The position numbers and the translations under genes are program-made. A DNA stretch of 64,000 bases from Pedobacter ureilyticus (GTDB lineage: Bacteria > Bacteroidota > Bacteroidia > Sphingobacteriales > Sphingobacteriaceae), in contig NZ_SSHJ01000002.1 of NCBI RefSeq assembly GCF_005925345.1, positions 62,001 to 126,000 of the forward strand, in the 5' to 3' direction. Every line of letters starts with the position of its first letter. Position 1 is the stretch's first letter. Below are positions 50,515-59,135 of the stretch, one piece after another. The notes under the pieces were generated by a model. It ran no database searches, was not told the DNA's origin, and saw nothing but the letters and a program-made list of their open reading frames with translations.

Positions 50515-52626
50515 CTAAGATATCTTATCGAAGCTAATCCCAACATTCTTCTTTGAAAGAAAACTCTTCAGCAACATATTTTCTGGCTGTTCTACATTAG
50601 GATCTTTATCAAAAATCTCAATCACAGTATTTCTAGCTTCTTGCAAAATCACTTGATCTTTGGCTAAATCAGCAACCTTTAGTTCTATTGTTCCACTTTG
50701 CATGGTTCCCGTAATATCTCCTGGGCCACGTAGCTCTAAATCAATTTCAGAAATCTCGAAACCATTGTTGGTACGCACCATGGTTTCCAATCGTTTTTTA
50801 GAAGTAGGATTCAATTTGTCTTTAGACATTAAAATACAAAAAGACTGTTCTGCACCTCGACCAACCCTTCCTCGCAGTTGGTGAAGTTGAGAGAGCCCAA
50901 ATCGCTCTGCGTTTTCGATAACCATTACCGAAGCATTAGGCACATTCACACCAACCTCAATTACCGTTGTGGCTACCATAATTTGAGTTTGGCCATCGAT
51001 GAAACGTTGCATCTCGTAAGCTTTATCAGCATTGCTCAACTTGCCATGTACAATGCTAATTTGATATTGGGGCCGAGGAAATTGATAGCTCAGTTGTTCA
51101 ATTCCTGCTTCTAAGTGTAATAAATCTAATTTCTCGCTTTCTTTAATCAAAGGATAAACAATATATACTTGCCGGCCTTTGGCAATTTCTTGCTTCATCA
51201 TACCAAACATGCGCATGCGCCTACCTTCTACAAAATGAAGCGTCTCGATAGGTTTTCTTCCTGCGGGTAGTTCATCAATCACAGAAACATCTAAATCACC
51301 GTACAAAGTCATAGCCAAAGTTCTTGGAATTGGCGTAGCCGTCATTACCAAAACATGCGGAGGCACCACATTCTTTCTCCAAAGTTTAGCTCGTTGCTCA
51401 ACACCAAAACGATGCTGCTCATCAATTACCACTAAACCTAAATTCTTAAACTGAACCTTATCCTCAATTAACGCATGCGTACCTACTAAAATATCTATTT
51501 CGCCACTTTCCAATTGCTGATGCAAGATGGTACGCTGTTTTTTGGTGGTGCTTCCTGTTAAGATGGCAACATTAACCAACTCGCCTTTTAACATCCCCAC
51601 TAAAGATTCGTAATGCTGGCGAGCTAGAATTTCCGTGGGTGCCATCATACAAGCCTGACAGCCGTTATCATTGGCTAACAGCATACTCATTAGTGCTACT
51701 ACCGTTTTTCCGCTTCCTACATCGCCTTGTACTAAACGGTTCATCTGTGCGCCACGCTGTGTATCAATTCTAATCTCTTTAATTACCCGCTTTTGCGCAT
51801 TGGTTAAATCGAAAGGGATGATTTCGTTATAAAACCGATTTACTCGCTCGCCTACATTATTAAATACCGCCCCTTTAAACTTTAAACCTCGCAGATGTTT
51901 GTTGTGTAACAACTGTAGTTGAATAAAGAAAAGCTCTTCAAATTTTAACCTACGCTCTGCCTGTTGCAGCGCATTGGAATTTGCAGGGAAATGGATATTG
52001 ATCAGCGCTTCTTTTTTACCAATGAGCTTATACTTCTCTAAAATATATTTTGGCAGGGTTTCCCTTACCTCATTTACATGAAGTTCTAGAATTTGATAAA
52101 TCAGTTTTTGGAGACCTTTGCTATCCAAGAAGCTCTTTTTTAGTTTCTCTGTTGAATGATAAATAGGCTGCAGGGTCAAATTTCCAGTTAGCGCACTAGC
52201 CGTTTGCCTAGGATAGGTTTCTAAATCTGGGTGGGAAATGCTAAATCCACCGTTAAAAAAATTAGGTTTGCCAAAAGCGATATAAGTATTTCCCCTATAA
52301 ATATTTTCTTCTACCCACTTCAGGCTTTGAAACCAAACCAACTCCATCATTCCAGTTTCATCCGCAAACTTGGCTACAATTCTTTTTTTATGTTTTTCGC
52401 CAACGGTTTCTTTAGTCATGATTTTGCCAATCACTTGCACTAATGGCATATCTGGATTTAGCTCATTAACTTTATAAAAGCGTGTTCGATCTATATATCT
52501 AAAAGGATAATGATGTAAAAGTTGTTCGTAGGTAAAAACCCCGAGCTCTTTTTGTAGCAACTCGGCACGTTTAGGCCCAACGCCCTTCAAATAAACAAGA
52601 GGTGTTTCTAAATTGGATGCGAACAA
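50515..52626 (-). CDS. recG: ATP-dependent DNA helicase RecG
   Basis: A 703-residue helicase that rescues stalled replication forks. It has the N-terminal wedge domain with an OB fold (MPLVQVIGKIMTKE, WFQSLKWVEENIY), the Walker A GDVGSGKTVVAL (about 303-314), the DEQH box IDEQHRFG, and the helicase C domain with the TRG motif including QLRGRVGRGAEQSF. The start is TTG at 52626; the frame meets a TAA two codons upstream. Last gene of the ridA-eamA-recG unit. Confidence 0.96.
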   Translation of the reverse strand: MFASNLETPLVYLKGVGPKRAELLQKELGVFTYEQLLHHYPFRYIDRTRFYKVNELNPDMPLVQVIGKIMTKETVGEKHKKRIVAKFADETGMMELVWFQSLKWVEENIYRGNTYIAFGKPNFFNGGFSISHPDLETYPRQTASALTGNLTLQPIYHSTEKLKKSFLDSKGLQKLIYQILELHVNEVRETLPKYILEKYKLIGKKEALINIHFPANSNALQQAERRLKFEELFFIQLQLLHNKHLRGLKFKGAVFNNVGERVNRFYNEIIPFDLTNAQKRVIKEIRIDTQRGAQMNRLVQGDVGSGKTVVALMSMLLANDNGCQACMMAPTEILARQHYESLVGMLKGELVNVAILTGSTTKKQRTILHQQLESGEIDILVGTHALIEDKVQFKNLGLVVIDEQHRFGVEQRAKLWRKNVVPPHVLVMTATPIPRTLAMTLYGDLDVSVIDELPAGRKPIETLHFVEGRRMRMFGMMKQEIAKGRQVYIVYPLIKESEKLDLLHLEAGIEQLSYQFPRPQYQISIVHGKLSNADKAYEMQRFIDGQTQIMVATTVIEVGVNVPNASVMVIENAERFGLSQLHQLRGRVGRGAEQSFCILMSKDKLNPTSKKRLETMVRTNNGFEISEIDLELRGPGDITGTMQSGTIELKVADLAKDQVILQEARNTVIEIFDKDPNVEQPENMLLKSFLSKKNVGISFDKIS

Positions 52627-52632
52627 AACTTA

Positions 52633-53538
52633 CTATTTTCTTTTAAATTTAAGCATATCTCTAATCATGTTCCAATTAAAAAGAAAAACAGCGAACAACA
52701 ACAATAAGTAGGCTATGAGTTGATGCGGATCTATTTTCTCATTGAAGTAAAAAATGGCTACAGTAAAGGCGATAATCGGGTTAATGTAAATGATAATCCC
52801 TAACGTTGAAGACGGGATGCCTATCAGAGCAAAAAGGCTTAGAAACAAAGGAACAACAGTAAACAATACTGCAATTAATACTACGTTTAACCAAAAACTG
52901 GTTTCAACAGGTAGGCCAGTATGCTGATAGATAAAGAAAGGCATCATTAAAATTACTGCAATGGAGATTTGAACAGCAAGAACATTGAGCTTATCTAAAT
53001 GTTGCATCTTACGCTGAATAATAAGGTAAAATGCGTATAGTGCTGCAATACCAACTGACCAAGCCACTTCTATTAAAGAGCCGGTTGCCAGCATTAAGAT
53101 ACTTACCGTTGCTAATATCAAAGCCATGATTTGGATACGATACAAGTGCTCTTTTAAAATTATGAAGCCGCCAAAAGCAGTAATCAATGGACAAACCATG
53201 TAGGCAAAAGCTCCAGATTTGATACTTACATTATTAATAGCATAAATAAAAGTATACCAATTGAGCACCAGCAATAGCGTAGCTCCTATAATTTGTTGCA
53301 GAATAATTCTTTTATTAGCCCGGCTACTTTGCTTAAAGTATACAACATCATTCTTCAACTCTTTTCTTCTAAAAAGCAATATGGCAAGCCATATCACTAT
53401 TAAAGATGTAAAGATACGATAGTAGAGAATTTGTTCTGATGGATAAGCTTTGAGGTTTCTTAACGGAATAGCAAAGAAACCCCAAATAACGGCAGATAGT
53501 ACTCCTGAGAGTAAATATTTTGACTTACTTGGCGCCAA
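52633..53538 (-). CDS. EamA/DMT-family transporter
   Basis: A 301-residue ten-helix membrane protein of the drug/metabolite transporter superfamily: two EamA repeats (about 10-140 and 155-290), with LSGVLSAVIWGFFAIPLR and GIIIYINPIIAFTVAIFYFNEK. Substrate unknown. The start codon is TTG at 53538, two bases after the ridA stop, and its end is six bases before recG, so translation is likely coupled. Confidence 0.9.
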   Translation of the reverse strand: MAPSKSKYLLSGVLSAVIWGFFAIPLRNLKAYPSEQILYYRIFTSLIVIWLAILLFRRKELKNDVVYFKQSSRANKRIILQQIIGATLLLVLNWYTFIYAINNVSIKSGAFAYMVCPLITAFGGFIILKEHLYRIQIMALILATVSILMLATGSLIEVAWSVGIAALYAFYLIIQRKMQHLDKLNVLAVQISIAVILMMPFFIYQHTGLPVETSFWLNVVLIAVLFTVVPLFLSLFALIGIPSSTLGIIIYINPIIAFTVAIFYFNEKIDPHQLIAYLLLLFAVFLFNWNMIRDMLKFKRK

Positions 53539-53540
53539 GA

Positions 53541-53921
53541 CTACCCTTTATAGGCCGTTACAGAAATTTCAACATTTACACCTTTTGGCAAGCCTTTTAC
53601 GGCAACTGTTTCCCTTGCCGGAAAATCATGCTTAAAATAAGAACCATAAATTTCGTTTACTTGAGCAAACAAAGACATATCAGACAAGAATATTGTAGTT
53701 TTAATAATATCCTCAAATTCATAGCCAGATTCTAACAATAAAGCTTTCACATTGCGCATTACTTGATGCGTTTCTTCTTCTAAAGTTGCATTGTTAAGCT
53801 CATTGTTTTCTGGATTGATAGCAATTTGACCTGAGGCAAATAGAAATCCGTTGGCAACTATAGCTTGACTATAAGGCCCAATAGGAGCCGGAGCATTGGC
53901 AGTATAGATAATTTTTTTCAT
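53541..53921 (-). CDS. ridA: RidA enamine/imine deaminase
   Basis: A 126-residue trimeric enzyme of the RidA family that removes toxic enamine/imine intermediates from PLP-enzyme reactions. Key marks: NAPAPIGPYSQAIVANGFLF at the N-terminus (Pro-Tyr-Ser), the catalytic Arg within LPFPARETVAVKGLPKGVNVEISVTA with DFPARETVAVKGLP. Cytosolic. First gene of the ridA-eamA-recG operon. Confidence 0.94.
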   Translation of the reverse strand: MKKIIYTANAPAPIGPYSQAIVANGFLFASGQIAINPENNELNNATLEEETHQVMRNVKALLLESGYEFEDIIKTTIFLSDMSLFAQVNEIYGSYFKHDFPARETVAVKGLPKGVNVEISVTAYKG

Positions 53922-53961
53922 TTGTTTAATTGAAGGTTTAGCTAAATATTAATATTACCTG

Positions 53962-53969
53962 CAAATTTA
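53962..53969 (-). promoter_or_regulatory. -7 element of ridA
   Basis: TAAATTTG on the minus strand, followed by C, 40 bases before the ridA ATG; a terminator lies directly upstream. Confidence 0.45.
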
Positions 53970-53974
53970 GGCAT

Positions 53975-54009
53975 AAAAAAAGTCCCGATGTTAAATCGGG
54001 ACTTTTTTT
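53975..54009 (-). terminator. Terminator after the major OmpA gene
   Basis: AAAAAAAGTCCCGAT (53975-53989) and ATCGGGACTTTTTTT (53995-54009) form a perfect 15-bp stem with a GTTAA loop, ending the ompA transcript before ridA. Confidence 0.9.
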
Positions 54010-54032
54010 TAATGTTATACTATTTAGAAATA

Positions 54033-55370
54033 TTAGTTTCTAGTAGTTTCAACACGACGGTTTTGGATACGGCCTTCTTCTGTATCGTTAGAAGCGATTG
54101 GCATAGTTTCACCATAACCTTTAGTCATTACACTGCTAGCGTTAACGCCAGAGTTTACTAAGTAAGTTTTAACAGAGTTTGCTCTGTCTTTAGATAACTT
54201 CATGTTGTATGCAGCAGTACCTTCGCTAGAAGCGTGACCATTTACTGTCACTTTACCACCGTTTTCACGCAATACTGAAGATAATTTATCTAAAGTTGGG
54301 TAAGATTCTGTTTTTAATACTGAACTGTTGAATTCAAAACCGATAGCCTCGAAACCAGTAACGCCTGAAGCAGGAGCTACAGCAGTAGTTTCAGGGAATT
54401 TGATTGTACGACCTGAACCATCAACTACAGCACCTGGAGCTGAATTAGGCTCTTTGTCAAACATATCAGCAACACCATCACCATCGCTATCTTTTTTCAA
54501 ATCATCAACTGATTTTTCAACGTTAGCAACACGGTTTTTCAAAGCTTCAACTTCTTGACGTAACGAAGGATCTTTCAATTCATCATACATCATTGCTAAT
54601 GGGTTAACCCAATCCAAGTTAGGCTTAGCTTTAGAACCTAAAGAGAATTCTAAACCAGCAGAGCTGTAAGAGAATTTATCTTTAGAACCAGTTGCTGAGT
54701 AAACTCCGTTAAAGTTATCACCATCAACAAAGTTCATTGTATAAGCTAAGTTGAAAGAAACGCGATCAGAAACTTTAAATTTAATACCAGCACCTACAGG
54801 GATGTAAGCTTCTTTGATATATTTTTTGTCTCCTTCATCACCATAAACTTCACCTAAGTTTTTAGGATCAGCACCGTTTAAAGCAGCTCTGTAAGCAGCA
54901 ACACCGTAACCAGCAGTTACGAAGAAGTTTACAGAATTTTCGCGACGTAAGAAATCTACAGTAGCTACGTTAACTACACCTCTTAAGTCTGCAGAGTAAG
55001 CAAGCTCAGTTTCAAACTCTCTAACACCCATTTTAGCACCACCTGGCGCATCTTCGTTGTTTCCAGAAAGTTTACCACGGAATACGTTACCTTCTAACCC
55101 AAAAGCATGACCTAATTGTTTACGTAACGAGATACCATAACCTAAGTTAACATCCCAGTTAGTGAAATCATTTGATCCACCTGTTAATACTACTGGAGCT
55201 AAAACGCCAGCGTTAACACCTAGTGACCAAGTTCTGTACTGTCCTCTACCACCAAATACCTTGGCAGAAGAACTAGTTGCTGGAGCATCCTGAGCACTAA
55301 CTAGAGACGTAGCTCCCATTAATGCTACTAAAGAAGCTGCAACGCCCTTTTTTAAAGTAGAATAATTCAT
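54033..55370 (-). CDS. Major outer-membrane OmpA-family protein
   Basis: A 445-residue porin-like protein: signal peptide ending VSAQ, an eight-stranded beta-barrel (about 30-240), a coiled-coil/linker with a thrombospondin type-3 calcium motif (DSDGDGVADMFDKEPNS, about 295-311), and an OmpA C-terminal domain (about 330-445) with GHASSEGTAAYN and NRRVETTRN that binds peptidoglycan. I start at the ATG at 55370 rather than the in-frame ATG at 55394 because this gives a normal signal peptide. It has the best promoter of the minus strand; a highly expressed envelope protein is likely. Confidence 0.95.
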   Translation of the reverse strand: MNYSTLKKGVAASLVALMGATSLVSAQDAPATSSSAKVFGGRGQYRTWSLGVNAGVLAPVVLTGGSNDFTNWDVNLGYGISLRKQLGHAFGLEGNVFRGKLSGNNEDAPGGAKMGVREFETELAYSADLRGVVNVATVDFLRRENSVNFFVTAGYGVAAYRAALNGADPKNLGEVYGDEGDKKYIKEAYIPVGAGIKFKVSDRVSFNLAYTMNFVDGDNFNGVYSATGSKDKFSYSSAGLEFSLGSKAKPNLDWVNPLAMMYDELKDPSLRQEVEALKNRVANVEKSVDDLKKDSDGDGVADMFDKEPNSAPGAVVDGSGRTIKFPETTAVAPASGVTGFEAIGFEFNSSVLKTESYPTLDKLSSVLRENGGKVTVNGHASSEGTAAYNMKLSKDRANSVKTYLVNSGVNASSVMTKGYGETMPIASNDTEEGRIQNRRVETTRN

Positions 55371-55422
55371 AATTTTCTTTTTAAGGTTAAACAAAATATT
55401 TATTGTATAATTTTTTGCAAGA

Positions 55423-55453
55423 CAAAATTAAACAAATTTTTATAATCTCAAAA
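55423..55453 (-). promoter_or_regulatory. Strong -33/-7 promoter of the ompA gene
   Basis: On the minus strand TTTTG (complement 55449-55453), 18 bases, then TAATTTTG (complement 55423-55430), followed by about 50 bases to the ATG. Confidence 0.65.
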
Positions 55454-55645
55454 CCCATTCACAAACTCCGTTCCAAACACAAAGAATTCTATCGTTAAAT
55501 CTTAAAACTTATAGTTTTATACTGATATTCAATATATTGAAGAGCAACAAGTAAGATATATATATAATTTGTAGAAATAAACAGCGCCCCCAATTTCTTG
55601 TTGGTATTATGTACAGTAAGTCCTAAATTATATACAGTATGTAAA

Positions 55646-56548
55646 TCAAATCCAACGTTCTATAAACATGTAAAGATTAAACGTCTCTTTATCTAGGGCA
55701 GCTTGTATTTGACGCAAAAGCTCTTGTTTGTCTACATCCTTCATCTTTTTATGTTGAATTAATTTATAGGCTTGTTCTGCCAAAAGATGTGCTTTTTTTG
55801 CTTTCTTGGCGGTTTCATCGTTTAAAATCCAATCGCAAACCAATGAGACGCCTACGCTCTTATCTGCAATTGTTTTAAAAACCGGGCTCTGCTGATGTTG
55901 CTCCTTTACCATTTTCTTCAAACTGTTGGCAAAAGTTTCAGCCCCTTCTCTATCCGCTTTATTTACCACAAAAGCTTGCGCAACTTCCATTAATCCAGAT
56001 TTAATATGTTGAATTTCATCCCCAGCTTCGGGCACGAGCACTAAAATAGTTTTGTCTGCCAAGCCCGCTATTTCAATTTCTGATTGCCCAACACCCACGG
56101 TTTCCACTATAATCAAATCAAAATTGCTCGACCTCAACACATCTACCATTTCAATAGTTTTTGCCGAAATACCGCCTAATGACCCACGAGTAGCAACTGA
56201 ACGAATGTAAATGTTTGGATTATTGAAATGCTTAGACATCCTGATCCTATCGCCCAATAAAGAGCCGTAATTAAACGGCGACGTGGGATCTACCGCAAGA
56301 ATGGCAACTTTTTTTCCAACGTTGGCAAATTCTTCTGCAATGGCATTTACCAAGGTGCTTTTTCCGGCACCGGGAGGCCCAGTGATACCAACTACCGGAA
56401 TTTGCCTGTTAATATTTAGCTTTTTTAATAGCCCCGTAGAAGGATCGATATCGTTTTCAACCAAAGTTAAAGCTCTAGCCAAAGCGATAAAACTTCCGCA
56501 TTCAATTTGATCTTTTAACCAACAAACGTCAACCTTTGTAGAAACCAT
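55646..56548 (-). CDS. meaB: MeaB/ArgK-type GTPase
   Basis: A 300-residue G3E-family GTPase that protects and reloads methylmalonyl-CoA mutase. The P-loop GPPGAGKST is at about residues 57-65, then DPTSPFNYGSLLGDRIRM and RSVATRGSLGG (characteristic of the MeaB subgroup), and VNKADREGAETF (G4). The ATG at 56548 is used instead of an in-frame TTG 18 bases upstream. The mutase genes are not in the window, so the partner must lie elsewhere. It is divergent from the ABC exporter. Confidence 0.93.
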   Translation of the reverse strand: MVSTKVDVCWLKDQIECGSFIALARALTLVENDIDPSTGLLKKLNINRQIPVVGITGPPGAGKSTLVNAIAEEFANVGKKVAILAVDPTSPFNYGSLLGDRIRMSKHFNNPNIYIRSVATRGSLGGISAKTIEMVDVLRSSNFDLIIVETVGVGQSEIEIAGLADKTILVLVPEAGDEIQHIKSGLMEVAQAFVVNKADREGAETFANSLKKMVKEQHQQSPVFKTIADKSVGVSLVCDWILNDETAKKAKKAHLLAEQAYKLIQHKKMKDVDKQELLRQIQAALDKETFNLYMFIERWI

Positions 56549-56630
56549 AATAACAAAGAAACGCAATTAATCAATTATCTACACTAAAGAGCTTAATATA
56601 TTGCAATGACAGAAGATTTTTAAAAAACCG

Positions 56631-56638
56631 TAACTTTG
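56631..56638 (+). promoter_or_regulatory. -7 element of the ABC exporter gene
   Basis: TAACTTTG followed by C lies 18 bases before the ATG at 56657. Confidence 0.5.
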
Positions 56639-56656
56639 CTCTCTTTATTCTTTTAA

Positions 56657-58486
56657 ATGAAAATATATTTTAGATTATTATCGTTTGCCAAACCGATTGA
56701 GAAGTTTGCCATTCCTTATGTGATTGCAACCGTGCTATCAATTTTGTTTGGCACTTTAAATCTTGCTTTGTTATCGCCTTTATTTGAAACTTTATTAAAT
56801 ACTAAAGATTCTTCATTAGCTTCAAAAGTTAGCAAGGACAGCTCTTCCTTTGATATCCTGGGGAAATTTAGAGAATTTGTTAACGACTCTATTAACAATG
56901 TTGGAGCAGAAAAAACGCTAGTTTATATTTGTATTGCCATTGTCATTTCAGTACTAATGTCGAACATGTTCCGGTACTTTTCTCAAAGAACCATGGAAGA
57001 TTTAAGGGTGCACACATTACTCAAATTCAGAAAAAAAGTATTCGACAATGTAATGAACCTACATGTTGGCTTCTTTAGCAATGAACGAAAAGGCGATATT
57101 ATCTCTAAGGTAGCTTCAGATGTACAGGTGGTACAGTTTACTGTAACCAATACGCTACAGGTAATTTTTAAGGAGCCGGTTACGTTAATTGTGTACATCG
57201 TCATGCTGCTTACAATTTCGGTGAAACTGACCCTGTTTTCTTTACTGGTTATACCCATTGCCGGGTTTATCATTAGCAAAATTGTAAAACGATTAAAAAA
57301 ACAGGCCAAAGAAGCTCACGAATCTTTTGCCAAAATGATTGGATTTTTAGATGAAGCGTTGGGTGGCATCAAAATTATCAAGGCATTTAATGCCACCGAG
57401 AGAACCAAAGACAAGTTTAACCAAGAGAATATTTTCTATTCTAACCTTAACCGAAAAATGGTTCGCAGGCAGCAATTAGCTTCTCCAGTTTCAGAGTTTT
57501 TAGGCGTGTTAATGGTGGCTATTATTGTTTGGTATGGCGGTTCGTTAATTTTGCATAACGATAACAATGCACTTGCAGCATCGGATTTTATTGCATACAT
57601 CGCTATCTTCTCACAAGTAATGCGCCCAGCCAAGGCTATTGGTAATTCATTTAGTGGTATCCATTCTGGCATTGCTGCTGGCGAGCGTGTGTTAGAACTG
57701 ATAGACACTAAACCAGAGCTTACCGACAAAGATAATGCAGAAACTTTACCTGGTTTTAACAGCGCTATTGAATTTAAAAATGTTAACTTTTCTTACGGCG
57801 ACAAACAGGTTTTAAAAAACATCAATATCAAAGTTGAAAAAGGGAAAACAGTGGCGTTAGTAGGGCCATCTGGAGGAGGCAAGAGCACATTAATGGACTT
57901 GATCCCCCGGTTTCATGACCCTAAAAGTGGCTCAATATCGATTGATGGTTTCAATTATACCGACTTAAAGGTTGAAAGTATTAGAGCTCAAATGGGGATT
58001 GTTAACCAAGAATCTTTCCTCTTTAACGACACCATATATGCCAATATCGCTTATGGAAAACCAGAAGCCACAGAAGAAGAGGTAATTAACGCCGCTAAAA
58101 TTGCCAATGCTCACGAGTTCATTGTAAATACCGAGGAGGGATACGAAACAAATGTTGGTGATAGAGGAAATAAACTTTCAGGGGGACAAAGGCAAAGAGT
58201 TTGTATCGCTAGGGCAGTGCTTGCCAATCCGCCAATAATGCTTTTAGATGAAGCTACTTCTGCTTTAGATACCGAATCTGAAAAGTTAGTACAAAATGCC
58301 TTAAACAATCTGATGCAAAACAGAACATCTATAGTGATTGCGCACAGGTTGAGCACTATACAGCATGCTGATAAAATTGTGGTTATCGACAAAGGAGAAG
58401 TTGCAGAAGAAGGAAGCCATGGTGAGCTTTTAGCTAAAAAAGGCCTGTATTATCGCTTAATTGATATGCAAACTTTTAACGACTAA
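56657..58486 (+). CDS. MsbA-type ABC exporter
   Basis: A 609-residue half-transporter with six membrane helices (about 18-330) and a nucleotide-binding domain: Walker A GPSGGGKSTLMDL (about 403-415), Q-loop NQESFLF, signature LSGGQRQRVCI, Walker B IMLLDEATSALD, H-loop IVIAHRLST. Homodimer in the inner membrane. The MsbA/lipid-flippase type is the commonest at this length in Bacteroidota, but the substrate (lipid A, lipid, drug) cannot be read from sequence. Confidence 0.92.
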   Translation: MKIYFRLLSFAKPIEKFAIPYVIATVLSILFGTLNLALLSPLFETLLNTKDSSLASKVSKDSSSFDILGKFREFVNDSINNVGAEKTLVYICIAIVISVLMSNMFRYFSQRTMEDLRVHTLLKFRKKVFDNVMNLHVGFFSNERKGDIISKVASDVQVVQFTVTNTLQVIFKEPVTLIVYIVMLLTISVKLTLFSLLVIPIAGFIISKIVKRLKKQAKEAHESFAKMIGFLDEALGGIKIIKAFNATERTKDKFNQENIFYSNLNRKMVRRQQLASPVSEFLGVLMVAIIVWYGGSLILHNDNNALAASDFIAYIAIFSQVMRPAKAIGNSFSGIHSGIAAGERVLELIDTKPELTDKDNAETLPGFNSAIEFKNVNFSYGDKQVLKNINIKVEKGKTVALVGPSGGGKSTLMDLIPRFHDPKSGSISIDGFNYTDLKVESIRAQMGIVNQESFLFNDTIYANIAYGKPEATEEEVINAAKIANAHEFIVNTEEGYETNVGDRGNKLSGGQRQRVCIARAVLANPPIMLLDEATSALDTESEKLVQNALNNLMQNRTSIVIAHRLSTIQHADKIVVIDKGEVAEEGSHGELLAKKGLYYRLIDMQTFND

Positions 58487-59089
58487 ATTTAGTTAGCGCA
58501 TGCTTGTTAATTTAATGTTGAACATTTAAGATCGTTTAGCTTGGTTACTAATTAACGTTCGGGTTAAGCACTATCCTCTAACTTTGTCTAATTCGTATTT
58601 GACCTGTTTTCTTAGCTGGACGCCGCTGGGCTCCTACTTTTTTTCATTTGGTTAATGTTTCTATGGTTTTCAAGCTTTCGCTCACGCTTAGGTTTGACCG
58701 CAAAAAATAACAAAACCGGAGTTTACGGAGCTCATCAGCTTTGCTGATAAACTCTCGGTTGCTTATTTATTCAGTGTAGCTTTTGTTTTTGATTGTCTTC
58801 ATGCTTGCTCCGCAGGTTTCTTTCGAAGGAATTGCTTTGGATTATCGGTGCGACCCGAAAACCGCGTAAGCGCTCTTTAACGCCATTAAAACAAACAAAA
58901 AATAGTTAAAAAATAGGAGACCGAAAATTAGCGGAACGGAGATTTGAGAGGCTATCGCTAGCAAATAGCCTATTTCTATTATCCCGAACTCACGTTAATT
59001 TCCTAATTCCGAAGTCAAGTTGGTTTACCTATCCCGAACTCGCGTCAATTATAGCACTGGTACAAGCATATAAAACGTTTCAAACAAAA
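58487..59089. other. Repeat-rich intergenic block, origin unclear
   Basis: About 600 bases with no intact frame. It contains many short stops in all frames, hairpins (for example ATCAGC-TTT-GCTGAT near 58733), a decayed-looking GC-richer patch near 58800-58880, and a tandem TATCCCGAACTC repeat at 58980-59050. It may be the wreck of an inserted element; I could not identify which. Confidence 0.5.
58980..59050. repeat. Imperfect direct repeat, TATCCCGAACTC unit
   Basis: TATCCCGAACTCACGTTAAT at 58980 and TATCCCGAACTCGCGTCAAT at 59030 are 50 bases apart; a weaker relative (TAATTCCGAAGTCAAGTTGG) lies between them. Confidence 0.6.
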
Positions 59090-59114
59090 AAAGGAGCGAT
59101 AAAATCGCTCCTTT
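59090..59114 (-). terminator. Terminator of infB operon
   Basis: AAAGGAGCGAT (59090-59100) and ATCGCTCCTTT (59104-59114) pair around AAA; the minus-strand sequence then continues TTTTTTG. It ends the rimP-nusA-infB transcript. Confidence 0.85.
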
Positions 59115-59135
59115 CATATTGCAAATAAACTGTGA

